Positions 1 through 6,528 of a DNA stretch of 21,734 nucleotides are shown here, in pieces. The first letter of the stretch is position 1, and the number at the start of each line of letters is the position of its first letter. Source of the stretch: an uncultured Campylobacter sp. GTDB taxonomy: Bacteria > Campylobacterota > Campylobacteria > Campylobacterales > Campylobacteraceae. The notes under the pieces were generated by a model. That model did not search any database. It was not told the DNA's origin and saw only the letters and a list, made by a program, of their open reading frames with translations. The stretch covers positions 1-21,734 of the forward strand of contig NZ_CALKTS010000160.1 in NCBI RefSeq assembly GCF_937997595.1. Reading direction: 5' to 3'. A program made the position numbers and the translations under genes.

Positions 1-2
1 GG

Positions 3-140
3 CGTATCGATGCAAACGGACAGATACGCAAAATAAACCTCGGCGCGATGCAAAGGCCTGCGGACATCTCAAGCGACGGCAAGGTTTTATTGATCCCAAA
101 AACGCTGGAAAATAAAGTGGAGCTGATAAATTTGCCGTAA
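3..140 (+). CDS. C-terminal fragment of an unidentified protein, cut by the left window edge
   Basis: An open frame enters from the window edge and stops with TAA at 138-140, giving about 45 residues that begin RIDANGQIRK and end VELINLP. The segment alternates short hydrophobic and polar stretches, with a DANG turn near the start and ADISSDGK in the middle. That is the texture of a beta-propeller blade (YncE or PQQ-repeat type), but this is only a resemblance and too little is present to name a family. The other two plus-strand frames close earlier. It is transcribed towards the minus-strand bpt operon, so the two converge on the empty stretch that follows. I see no clear hairpin-plus-T-tract terminator after it. 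Confidence 0.55.
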   Translation, partial: RIDANGQIRKINLGAMQRPADISSDGKVLLIPKTLENKVELINLP

Positions 141-768
141 CCGGCCGTCTTATTGCGGCTTCGCAGTTTGCTTAAATTTTACAAAATATATGCTGTATCG
201 TGCTTTATAAGCCATCTTTTTGCGCTTCGCTGCTTGCGCGGCAGTATCGGTTACAGACCAGAGCTAATCGCGATATCGAAACTAGGTCAATGCCGAAGCC
301 GGTCGCAGCGCCAAGGCTAATTGCGGCAGCGTAAGAGTTATATTACGAAACTAATCGTCCTTTTTCGCGCGCACTCAAGAGCCAAATACGATCAAAAGCC
401 GCGCGTGCCGTCTTGCGACACGTAAATGCCGAGCTTGCCGTAAAATTTGCAAATTCATCCGCTCTCCTTTTAAATTTCATCGCCTTAAATTTTATCACTG
501 CGGATATTTTTGCAGGCCGAGCGGTGCTAAATTTCAGCGCAAAATTTAACGCCTGCCGTGACTCAAAAGCCTTGAAGACTCATAACGCGCAAAATTTTAG
601 AGTAAATTTTAACGATGAGAGGCACTTTTACATACCGCGTCGTATCTGCACGGCGGAATAACCTCTACCGCGCGCCGCGTATTTACAGGCCGTAAAGGCA
701 AGCGGAGCCCATTTTTCCGCGCAGCGCGTATGTCTATTTAGGTCGCTCCTGGCGTCCGCGCGCGGAAC
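141..768. other. Non-coding stretch between convergent genes
   Basis: About 630 bp with no convincing gene. The longest open frame (413-661, plus) would give 82 residues made largely of translated AAATTT-type words (repeated NF, KF and LNF) with no ribosome binding site, and I regard it as chance. No tRNA-like fold, IS end or convincing intrinsic terminator was seen, although both flanking genes should end here. Confidence 0.5.
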
Positions 769-1503
769 CTACCCCTCTATGCGCCCCTCCCACACGGCGG
801 GGGCGTCAAGCTCTACGTATGAGTTTAAAATTTCATACGGCTCGTAGCTAAATTTATACGCTAGGCTCGGGCACTGCTCAACCGCATAGCCCAAATAAAT
901 CCAGCGTAGCCCCAGATCTTGGGCGAACTCGATCTGTTTTAAAAGCGAAAATTTACCCAGACTTAGATGCGGCAGATACGGATCGTAGTAGCAATACACC
1001 GAGCTGATGCCGTCATGCACGATATCGATAAGATCGACGCAGATAAGCCGCCCGTCCTCGCCGTAGTAGGAAATTTCTTTGCCGAAGTCGCCGTGGCCTT
1101 GGACGTAAATTTCATCATATCGCTCAAAATCGATCTCTTGCACAGGCCAGCCCTTTTTTAGATGCATGTAGTCGTGATAGAGCGCGAAAAGCTCCAAACG
1201 CGCATCGTTTAAAAGCGGGCGAGATTGCCATACATAGGCGGTCGTGCGATTATTTTTATAGACGCGGCGGTGCGATCTGCTAAATTTAAAATTTGAAGCA
1301 TCGACGCGCAGGCTTTTACACTCCGCGCAGGCCGCGCAAACGGGCTTTTGAAAATACCTGCCGAAGCGGCGGTAGCCGTGCTGCACTAAGTTTGAATTAT
1401 ACTCGAAGTCGCAGTCTTTTATGTAGAGATACTCGCTGCGTGCGGCTTTGCCGCCTAGATAGGGGCAGGCAAAATCCAGCGTACAAAATGGAATTTCAAT
1501 CAT
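769..1503 (-). CDS. bpt: Aspartate/glutamate leucyltransferase (bacterial Ate1-type N-end-rule transferase)
   Basis: This 244-aa protein should transfer leucine from Leu-tRNA to proteins with N-terminal Asp or Glu, marking them for ClpS/ClpAP degradation in the cytoplasm. The sequence fits the Bpt/Ate1 family over its whole length. The N-terminal domain has C13 and the cysteine cluster C56-xx-C59-xx-C62 followed by KSLRV, then the basic SRSHRRVYKNN segment. The GNAT-like C-terminal half contains YCYYDPYLPHLSLGKFSLL and the family-typical WIYLGYAVEQCPSLAYK. Its ATG overlaps the end of the 93-aa gene upstream by 8 nt, so translation is probably coupled and it is the last gene of the pycA operon. 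Length is normal for the family (about 240 aa). Annotation is secure; whether it acts on Asp and Glu equally is inferred from the family. Confidence 0.9.
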   Translation of the reverse strand: MIEIPFCTLDFACPYLGGKAARSEYLYIKDCDFEYNSNLVQHGYRRFGRYFQKPVCAACAECKSLRVDASNFKFSRSHRRVYKNNRTTAYVWQSRPLLNDARLELFALYHDYMHLKKGWPVQEIDFERYDEIYVQGHGDFGKEISYYGEDGRLICVDLIDIVHDGISSVYCYYDPYLPHLSLGKFSLLKQIEFAQDLGLRWIYLGYAVEQCPSLAYKFSYEPYEILNSYVELDAPAVWEGRIEG

Positions 1504-1777
1504 TCAGCTTTTTGATATTCGCCGCGTCCACGTATTTTAAAAACTCGTCTTTGAGGCGCTTTTCGCGTGCGGCGATACTCTCTTTGGCTGCGTCGAATTC
1601 CTCCGCGTCGCCGTCTAGGACGCCCCCACTTTGCAGACTCGAATCGTCATCTTTAAAAATATCTTTAAACTCGTCGCGATTTGGATTAGGTTTTTTGGGC
1701 TTTTTGGGCGCGGAACTTGCCGCCTTGTCCTTAAGCATATCCTTTTTTATATCTTTTAGGCTATCTAAAAAATCCAT
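1496..1777 (-). CDS. Small charged protein of unknown function between pycA and bpt
   Basis: A 93-aa protein that I do not recognise as a named family. It is highly charged: an N-terminal helix (LDSLKDIKKDMLKDK), a Pro/Lys linker with KKPKKPNPN, an acidic stretch (FKDIFKDDDS), then a probable helix rich in Glu, Lys and Ala, ending KKLND. There is no signal peptide or membrane segment, so it is probably cytoplasmic. It starts 8 nt after the pycA stop, has an AGGA ribosome binding site a few bases before the ATG, and overlaps bpt by 8 nt. That tight packing argues that it is a real, co-expressed gene. The antisense frame over the same bases (1293-1820) is a shadow. A conserved small protein of this kind is common beside bpt in Campylobacter, but no function can be assigned. 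Confidence 0.75.
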   Translation of the reverse strand: MDFLDSLKDIKKDMLKDKAASSAPKKPKKPNPNRDEFKDIFKDDDSSLQSGGVLDGDAEEFDAAKESIAAREKRLKDEFLKYVDAANIKKLND

Positions 1778-1785
1778 GCTCTTTC

Positions 1786-3219
1786 CTAAATCCGCGCAGA
1801 TTTGCGCATCGCAGCGATGATCGCAGCGATCGCTTCATTTTTATTCGGCTGCATATCGTCGATGGTGTTTTCTAAAATTTTGTCTAAATTTTTCTCTACG
1901 TAGCTTGTGTCGAAAAAACCGAGTCGGAATTCGCGCGATTTGCTGATGCTAAGCAAAAACGGAATGATCGTGCGCACTCCCTCGATACGAAACTCCTTCA
2001 GCGCGCGCTCTAGCTTATTAACGGCCAGGTCGTAGTCGGTGGTTTTGATGATGAGCTTGGCTAGAAGCGAGTCGTAAAACGGCGGAATTTTATAACCTTT
2101 GTAGATGTGGCTATCGACGCGCACGGAAGGACCAAGTGCTGGATAATAATCGCTAACGGTGCCGGGAACGGGGGTGAAATTTTTCCAGACGTTTTCGGAG
2201 GTAATACGCGCCTCGATCGCGTAGCCGTGCGGTTTGATGTCGCTTTGCTCAAGCTCTAAAATTTCGCCGTTTGCGATGCGGATCTGGCGCACGACTAGAT
2301 CGACGCCCGTGACCTCCTCGGTGATACCGTGCTCGACCTGGATACGGGTATTCATCTCCATAAAATAGAAGTTGTTGTAATCATCAAGCAAAAATTCCAC
2401 CGTGCCGACGTTGGTGTAATTCACCGCTTTTGCTGCGGCTACTGCAGTCGTACCCATCGTCTTACGTAGATGCTCGCTTATTGAGGGGCACGGCGCAATC
2501 TCGATAATCTTTTGGTGGCGGCGTTGGATCGAGCAATCGCGCTCGCAAAGGTGAATGATGTTACCGTAATTGTCGCCGATGATCTGAAACTCGATGTGGC
2601 GCGGCTTAACGACGAGTTTTTCCATAAAAATTTCATCGTTGTTAAAAAAGGTCTTCGCCTCCCTTGTGCACGAGTCGTAGGCGCTCTGCATATCTTTCTC
2701 TTCCCACACCTCGCGGATACCGCGTCCACCGCCGCCGCCGCTAGCCTTTAAAATCACAGGATAGCCGATCTCGCGCGCATATTTTTTAATCGTATCCATG
2801 CTCTCGTGATTTAGCTTTTCGGTACCCGGCACGATCGGAATGCCGTTTTTGCGCATCAGATAGCGAGCGATGTTTTTATTGCCCATTTTGCGGATAACGT
2901 CGGGTTTTGGACCGATGAAGATAATGCCCGCGTCCTCGACCTCTCTTGCAAAATCGTAATTCTCGCTCAAAAAGCCGTATCCAGGATGTATCGCATCGGC
3001 ACCGCACTCTTTGGCGACTTCGACGATCTTTTTGGCGTCCAGATAGCCTTTTAGCGCATCGGTGCTGACCTCGTAGGCCTCGTCGGCGATTTTTACGTGT
3101 AAGCAATCGACGTCGGGTTTAGTGTAGATCGCGACGCTTCCGATATGCAGATCTCTGCAGGCTCTAATGATCCTAACCGCGATCTCGCCGCGATTAGCGA
3201 TAAGAATTTTACGTATCAT
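1786..3219 (-). CDS. pycA: Biotin carboxylase subunit of two-subunit pyruvate carboxylase (PycA type)
   Basis: A 477-aa ATP-grasp biotin carboxylase. It should carboxylate biotin with ATP and bicarbonate; in the PycA/PycB enzyme the carboxyl group then passes to pyruvate to give oxaloacetate. Visible motifs are the N-terminal ILIANRGEIAVRI, HPGYGFLSEN at about 79-88, the ATP-binding glycine loop GGGGGRG at 161-167 after K158, CERDCSIQRRHQK at 225-237, and the active-site segment EMNTRIQVEH at 288-297. No biotinyl (MKM) domain is present, so this is a stand-alone subunit. The length (477) and C-terminal extension fit PycA better than the roughly 445-aa AccC of acetyl-CoA carboxylase, but the two are close paralogues and the partner subunit is not in the window. 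It has an AGAGG ribosome binding site about 9 nt before the ATG and heads the operon with the 93-aa gene and bpt. Confidence 0.85.
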   Translation of the reverse strand: MIRKILIANRGEIAVRIIRACRDLHIGSVAIYTKPDVDCLHVKIADEAYEVSTDALKGYLDAKKIVEVAKECGADAIHPGYGFLSENYDFAREVEDAGIIFIGPKPDVIRKMGNKNIARYLMRKNGIPIVPGTEKLNHESMDTIKKYAREIGYPVILKASGGGGGRGIREVWEEKDMQSAYDSCTREAKTFFNNDEIFMEKLVVKPRHIEFQIIGDNYGNIIHLCERDCSIQRRHQKIIEIAPCPSISEHLRKTMGTTAVAAAKAVNYTNVGTVEFLLDDYNNFYFMEMNTRIQVEHGITEEVTGVDLVVRQIRIANGEILELEQSDIKPHGYAIEARITSENVWKNFTPVPGTVSDYYPALGPSVRVDSHIYKGYKIPPFYDSLLAKLIIKTTDYDLAVNKLERALKEFRIEGVRTIIPFLLSISKSREFRLGFFDTSYVEKNLDKILENTIDDMQPNKNEAIAAIIAAMRKSARI

Positions 3220-3253
3220 AAATAATTGCCTCTTTTAAAGAAATACCGAGGTA

Positions 3254-3280
3254 ATAATAGTATAAAAAATTTTATAGCAA
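3254..3280 (-). promoter_or_regulatory. Probable promoter of the pycA operon
   Basis: Read on the minus strand, TTGCTA (3275-3280) is followed by an AT-rich run and by TATACT (3259-3264) overlapping TATTAT (3254-3259). Either could be the -10 box for pycA, whose ATG lies about 35-40 nt further on. Spacing from TTGCTA to TATTAT is 15 nt. Campylobacter sigma-70 promoters depend mainly on the -10 box, so the exact element is uncertain. Confidence 0.4.
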
Positions 3281-3334
3281 GTTGAAATTCATAAAAGGCG
3301 GTTGAAATTCCGGATAAAATTTAAAGAAGATTTA

Positions 3335-3421
3335 TGGTGCCCGAGGTCGGAATCGAACCGACACGAGGTCGCCCTCGCCAGATTTTGAGTCTGGTGCGTC
3401 TACCAATTTCACCACTCGGGC
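3335..3421 (-). tRNA. tRNA-Leu (anticodon CAA)
   Basis: An 87-nt class II tRNA on the minus strand. The acceptor stem GCCCGAG (complement of 3415-3421) pairs with CTCGGGC near the 3' end, followed by discriminator A and an encoded CCA. The D-arm contains TGGTGAAATTGGTAGACGC, the anticodon stem-loop is CCAGA-CTCAAAA-TCTGG with anticodon CAA reading UUG, a long variable arm follows, and the T-loop is GGTTCGATTCC. The long variable arm and base identities mark leucine. It lies between hup and pycA on the same strand, separated from hup by a terminator. Confidence 0.95.
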
Positions 3422-3436
3422 ATTTAAAAAGTTATG

Positions 3437-3444
3437 ATTGTATA
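3437..3444 (-). promoter_or_regulatory. Possible -10 box for tRNA-Leu
   Basis: On the minus strand TATACAAT lies about 16 nt before the first base of tRNA-Leu and just after the hup terminator. It is well placed to start a short tRNA primary transcript. No strong -35 can be seen because that region overlaps the terminator T-tract. Confidence 0.4.
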
Positions 3445-3450
3445 AATTTA

Positions 3451-3478
3451 AAAGAGAAAAGCCCCGAAGACGGGGCTT
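3451..3478 (-). terminator. Intrinsic terminator of hup
   Basis: On the minus strand, 12 nt after the hup stop, an 8-bp stem AAGCCCCG/CGGGGCTT with a TCTT tetraloop (3459-3478) is followed by TTCTCTTTT. This is a textbook Rho-independent terminator and the clearest one in the window. Confidence 0.9.
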
Positions 3479-3490
3479 GGAGCAAGAAAA

Positions 3491-3787
3491 TTATTTTTTC
3501 TTCTTGCCTTTTGCAGCTGCAACAGCCTCTTTTAGCTGTTTGCCGACTTTAAATTTTACTACTTTAGTAGCAGGAGATTTGTAAGTTCTGTTTGTGCCAG
3601 GAACTTTACCCTCGCGAGCTGCACGCTCTGCAATGCCGAAAGATCCGAAGCCGATGAAGCTTATGTCATCACCTTTTACCAAAAGCTCTTTGATAGCCTC
3701 AAGTGCAGAATCAACTACCTTAACAGTATCTTTTTTAGAAAGACCTGCCTTATCGGCAACTACTTGGATAAAATCAGCTTTTTTCAT
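3491..3787 (-). CDS. hup: DNA-binding protein HU
   Basis: A 98-aa bacterial HU/IHF-family protein, a dimeric nucleoid protein that bends DNA. The N-terminus MKKADFIQVVADKAGLSKKD and the helix leading into ISFIGFGSFGIAERAAREG are typical. The beta-arm reads KVPGTNRTYKSPATKVVKF, in the position of the RxGRNP arm of canonical HU but with the proline shifted. The C-terminus has a short extra lysine tail, KGKKKK. It has an AAAGGA ribosome binding site 6 nt before the ATG, its own promoter, and its own terminator, so it is a monocistronic, probably highly expressed gene. It diverges from cprR. Identification as HU rather than IHF follows from its single-subunit, Campylobacter-like form. Confidence 0.95.
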   Translation of the reverse strand: MKKADFIQVVADKAGLSKKDTVKVVDSALEAIKELLVKGDDISFIGFGSFGIAERAAREGKVPGTNRTYKSPATKVVKFKVGKQLKEAVAAAKGKKKK

Positions 3788-3820
3788 GCTAATCCTTTAA
3801 AATAAAGTGGTTTCGGCGGT

Positions 3821-3849
3821 ATTCTACAATAGTTTCGCAAAAAATACAA
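3821..3849 (-). promoter_or_regulatory. hup promoter
   Basis: On the minus strand TTGTAT (3844-3849) and TAGAAT (3821-3826) are separated by exactly 17 nt, upstream of the hup ribosome binding site. This is a good sigma-70-type match in sequence and spacing. The start point would be near 3814, leaving a leader of roughly 27 nt. Confidence 0.6.
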
Positions 3850-3855
3850 TAGTTT
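3825..3855. repeat. 11-bp direct repeat overlapping the hup promoter
   Basis: TACAATAGTTT occurs at 3825-3835 and again at 3845-3855 (plus-strand reading). The two copies are 20 bp apart, about two helical turns, and overlie the -10 and -35 regions of the hup promoter. This geometry suits a protein binding twice on one face of the DNA, but part of the repetition may simply reflect similar promoter hexamers. Confidence 0.5.
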
Positions 3856-3935
3856 TTTAAGAAAAAAACGCAAAAATCGGCAAAATTTAGCCGAATTTAG
3901 CCCAAATTCGTCAATTTTTCAGATTTTGCTTCTTT

Positions 3936-3981
3936 AAATTTCAAAATTCCGCCATATTTTTGGGGCTGAATTTTGAAATTT
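3936..3981. repeat. 46-bp inverted repeat between hup and cprR
   Basis: Arms AAATTTCAAAATTC (3936-3949) and GAATTTTGAAATTT (3968-3981) are perfect 14-bp reverse complements. Inside the 18-nt spacer, GCC and GGC pair again after one mismatch, so the stem could extend to 18 positions with a 10-nt loop. It lies between divergent promoters, so it is not a terminator of either neighbour. It is one of several AAATTT-built palindromes in the window. Confidence 0.7.
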
Positions 3982-4059
3982 CGCCCGGTTTCGAAAAATT
4001 TCAAGATTTTACCCCACCGAGCTTCATTTTTATAAAATTTCGCCCAAATTTGCCGCTTT

Positions 4060-4088
4060 AAAATATATAAACTATATTTTGTTATAAT
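4060..4088 (+). promoter_or_regulatory. cprR promoter with a dyad over the -35 region
   Basis: TATAAT at 4083-4088 is a perfect -10 hexamer about 25 nt before the cprR ATG. Immediately upstream lies a perfect dyad, AAAATATA-taaac-TATATTTT (4060-4080), which covers the whole -35 zone. The dyad is a candidate operator; which regulator binds it cannot be told from sequence. Confidence 0.55.
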
Positions 4089-4113
4089 CCGTGCAAAATT
4101 TCAAAGGTTTTTT

Positions 4114-4791
4114 ATGACTAAAATTTTAATGATAGAGGACGATTTAGAACTCGCCGAAATTTTAAGCGAATATCTGCAACAATACGATATTGACGTCACC
4201 GTCGCAGACGATCCGTTTTTGGGGCTTTCTAAGCTAAATTTAGAAAATTTCAACCTCGTGATTTTAGATCTCACGCTTCCAGGGATGGACGGGCTTGAGG
4301 TCTGCAAAGAGATCCGCAAAAATACCGATATACCGATCATAATATCAAGCGCCCGCCACGATCTGACCGATAAGATCAACGCTTTTGATTTCGGCGCGGA
4401 CGATTATCTGCCAAAGCCCTATAATCCGCAAGAGCTTTTAGCGCGCATCAAACGCCACATCGAGCGCTACGACATAAACTCCATCCAGCGCGCCGCCAAG
4501 CCCAAAAAAGATCTCGAAGTGGATGATTTCCGCCACGTCATCAGCTTCAAAGGACAGCCTCTGTCGCTCACCATCGCCGAATACGACGTGCTTTCGTATC
4601 TCATCAAAAAGGAAGGCGGCGCAATCACCCGCGAGGAGCTCATCTACAACTGCAGCTCCATAAGCGAGGAATCATCGAGCAAAAGCATCGACGTCATCAT
4701 CGGCCGCATCCGCCTAAAGCTTGGCGAAACGTCCAAGGCGCCCAGCTACATCCATGCCATCCGCGGCGTAGGCTATAAGCTGATACAATGA
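4114..4791 (+). CDS. cprR: OmpR/PhoB-family response regulator, CprR (ArsR-like) type
   Basis: A 225-aa two-component response regulator. The receiver domain (about 1-120) has the acidic pair D9/D10, phospho-acceptor D52 in VILDLTLPGMDG, S79 and K101 in YLPKPYNP. The C-terminal winged-helix domain (about 130-225) contains TIAEYDVLSYLIKKEGG, the recognition helix region SSSKSIDVIIGRIRLKLG and the wing IRGVGYKL. The wording IIISSARHDLTDKI and LPKPYNPQELLARIK matches the CprR/HP0166-ArsR group rather than CosR. In Campylobacter jejuni CprRS affects planktonic versus biofilm growth and envelope stress; the regulon here is unknown. The sensor kinase cprS follows on the same strand but after an unusual 495-bp gap. 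It has its own promoter. The gene symbol rests on recalled family resemblance. Confidence 0.85.
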   Translation: MTKILMIEDDLELAEILSEYLQQYDIDVTVADDPFLGLSKLNLENFNLVILDLTLPGMDGLEVCKEIRKNTDIPIIISSARHDLTDKINAFDFGADDYLPKPYNPQELLARIKRHIERYDINSIQRAAKPKKDLEVDDFRHVISFKGQPLSLTIAEYDVLSYLIKKEGGAITREELIYNCSSISEESSSKSIDVIIGRIRLKLGETSKAPSYIHAIRGVGYKLIQ

Positions 4792-5286
4792 GCGAACTTG
4801 CGCCGGACGGGCGGCGCGATAAAATTTAGCTACTCGCGACTCTAAATTTATATAGATATCCGCGCGGCGAAACTGAAATCGCAAGCCGGTCCGCGCGATT
4901 TTGCCGTTTAAATTTAAGGCGCCTCAACTGAAGCGTTAAAATTTTACGATAAAATTTGTAGTTATAAATTTAGCGCGCGGTTAGATGCGCGCGAAATTTT
5001 ATTGTCGAATTCGGCAAGCAATTCGGCTCTACGCGCAAGACGAGTTATAAAAAACAGAGCCCAGGGCAGCGGGAAGAGGCAAATTTTAAAATTTAAAGCG
5101 CCGTGGCTGTTAAATTTAAAAGCGCCCTGCTTTGCGGTGAAATTTTAAAATTTACGCGCCGCGCCTTTAAGATGCGCCGTAAATTTAAAGCCGAATGAGC
5201 CGCAAGCCGGTCCGCGCGCTAAAGCAAAGCAAGCCCGCGGTTTCAAAGCTTTGAAATTTTAAAAGTTTAAGGATCATATAAATTTA
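4792..5286 (+). other. AAATTT-rich non-coding spacer between cprR and cprS
   Basis: 495 bp with no plausible gene on either strand, inside what is normally a tight regulator-kinase pair. By eye I count 15 AAATTT hexamers, against about 0.2 expected by chance at roughly 45% GC. It also contains a perfect 18-bp direct repeat (CGCAAGCCGGTCCGCGCG) and several AAATTTTAAAATTT palindromes. A weak AAGGA ribosome binding site for cprS is at 5269-5273. No clear -10 box or terminator was seen. Confidence 0.6.
4880..5218. repeat. 18-bp perfect direct repeat flanking the cprR-cprS spacer
   Basis: CGCAAGCCGGTCCGCGCG is found at 4880-4897 and again at 5201-5218, with start points 321 bp apart. The flanking bases differ. 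The repeats bracket the central AAATTT-rich part of the spacer, so they may be recombination endpoints or members of a dispersed repeat family. No open frame or transposase lies between them. Confidence 0.75.
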
Positions 5287-6528
5287 ATGAAAGTAAGATC
5301 GTCGATTTTTTACACCATCACGTTCATCTTCACGCTCGCTGCCGTGGGCGTTTCGCTCGCTCTACTCTGGCTCATCGGCTACGATCAGCAAAACTACACT
5401 CGCGAGCTAAACTCCAAATACTCCATCGTCGCGCGCGCGAACCTATATCAGATGAGCAAGCTCATCAGCGATGTCGAATACGACCGTCAGGTCGCAAATT
5501 TCGAGTTTTCGACCATCCGCGATGAAGCCAAGCGCGATGAGATCATTAAAGGCGCTGAAATTTTAGACAGCATCTCCGCAGACATCGGCTCTGCGGACAT
5601 CTTGCTTTTTAAACGCAAACACTACTTAAAAATCACTCACGCTGGAGAGACGCGGCTTTTAAACGACAAGGATTATCAGCCCTATCGCTACGATATTTTC
5701 AAAGCGATCTATGGCGTCATTTTGGTGATCATCCTGCTTGCGTATATTTTCATCATCCGCAAAATTCGCCCCCTTCGCAAGCTTAAGCGCCAGATCGATA
5801 AATTTGCTAAAGGCGATCTTCAAATCAAGGACGTAAGCGTAGGAAACGACGAAATTTCCGAGGTTTCGCACGCATTTTACGAGGCGGTCACGCAGATAAA
5901 CAAGCTTAACGAATCGCGCCATCTGTTTTTGCGAAACATAATGCACGAGCTCAAAACTCCCATCACAAAGGGTCGCATCGCCGTCGAGATGATCGAGCAC
6001 GGTAAAAATCAGGAGCGTCTCATCTCGGTCTTTGAGCGGCTGGAGAGCCTAATCAACGAATTTGCGGCAGTCGAGCGCGCGACTGCGGGCACGGCGCTAG
6101 TCGAACGAGGAATTTTTCCCATGGATGAAATTTTAAAAGAAGCGCTCGGCATCGCGATGATCGAGCCCGGCTGCGTCACGCTGCAAAATCCGCTAGGCCT
6201 AAGCTTAAACGTGGATCTGAAACTATTTGGCGTCGCGGTAAAAAATCTAATCGACAACGCCGTTAAATACGCCGCAGACGGTAAAATTTTAATCCGCCTA
6301 AATGCCGAAACGATGGACTTCATAACGCTAGGAGAGCCGCTACAGAAAGATTTTAGCTACTACAAAGAGGCCTTCGTCAAGGGCACGAACGCCAAGCAAA
6401 GCTTCGGCCTGGGGCTTTACATCGTCGATAACATCGCCAAGGCGCACGGGCTAAAATTCCTCTACCGCAGGCAGGACGAGCTAAACGTCTTTTATTTCGA
6501 GGGGATCGAAAAGATAGCTGCGTTATGA
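5287..6528 (+). CDS. cprS: Membrane sensor histidine kinase, CprS type
   Basis: A 413-aa inner-membrane histidine kinase, the probable partner of CprR. TM1 spans about 8-30, a periplasmic sensor loop about 31-137, TM2 about 138-157, and a HAMP-like linker about 158-210 follows. The H-box is FLRNIMHELKTPITKGR with H220 as phospho-acceptor; the N-box is KNLIDNAVKYA (319-329). The G2 box GLGLYIVDNIAKAHG (374-388) is clear, but the usual DxGxG G1 box is replaced by DFITLGEPLQKDF, a degenerate form that I recall also from the ArsS/CprS group. It starts with ATG after a weak AAGGA site and its stop overlaps the cytochrome gene by 4 nt (ATGA), so it belongs to a cprS-cytochrome-hemL transcription unit. 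Whether it shares a transcript with cprR is open. Confidence 0.85.
   Translation: MKVRSSIFYTITFIFTLAAVGVSLALLWLIGYDQQNYTRELNSKYSIVARANLYQMSKLISDVEYDRQVANFEFSTIRDEAKRDEIIKGAEILDSISADIGSADILLFKRKHYLKITHAGETRLLNDKDYQPYRYDIFKAIYGVILVIILLAYIFIIRKIRPLRKLKRQIDKFAKGDLQIKDVSVGNDEISEVSHAFYEAVTQINKLNESRHLFLRNIMHELKTPITKGRIAVEMIEHGKNQERLISVFERLESLINEFAAVERATAGTALVERGIFPMDEILKEALGIAMIEPGCVTLQNPLGLSLNVDLKLFGVAVKNLIDNAVKYAADGKILIRLNAETMDFITLGEPLQKDFSYYKEAFVKGTNAKQSFGLGLYIVDNIAKAHGLKFLYRRQDELNVFYFEGIEKIAAL

Larger units (their letters stand above)
3788..4113. other. Divergent regulatory region between hup and cprR
   Basis: A 326-bp region without coding potential. It holds the hup promoter with its direct repeat, a 46-bp inverted repeat, and the cprR promoter with a dyad. 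Most of the rest is AAATTT/AAATTC words in a strongly AT-rich background. Homopolymer runs of A and T near 3840-3870 could add DNA curvature; that is inference. Confidence 0.6.

Noticed and set aside
413..661. 82-aa plus-strand frame
   Set aside because: No ribosome binding site, and the sequence is mostly translated AAATTT words; no domain recognised.
1293..1820. 175-aa plus-strand frame
   Set aside because: It lies antisense to bpt and the 93-aa gene, both of which have ribosome binding sites and coherent protein sequence.
3334..3552. 72-aa plus-strand frame beginning MVPEVGIEPT
   Set aside because: It is the antisense of tRNA-Leu and the hup terminator; the VGIEPT text is a well-known artefact of translating tRNA antisense.
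4880..5218. Insertion sequence between cprR and cprS bounded by the 18-bp repeats
   Set aside because: The repeats are direct, not inverted, and the interior has no transposase frame or target-site duplication.
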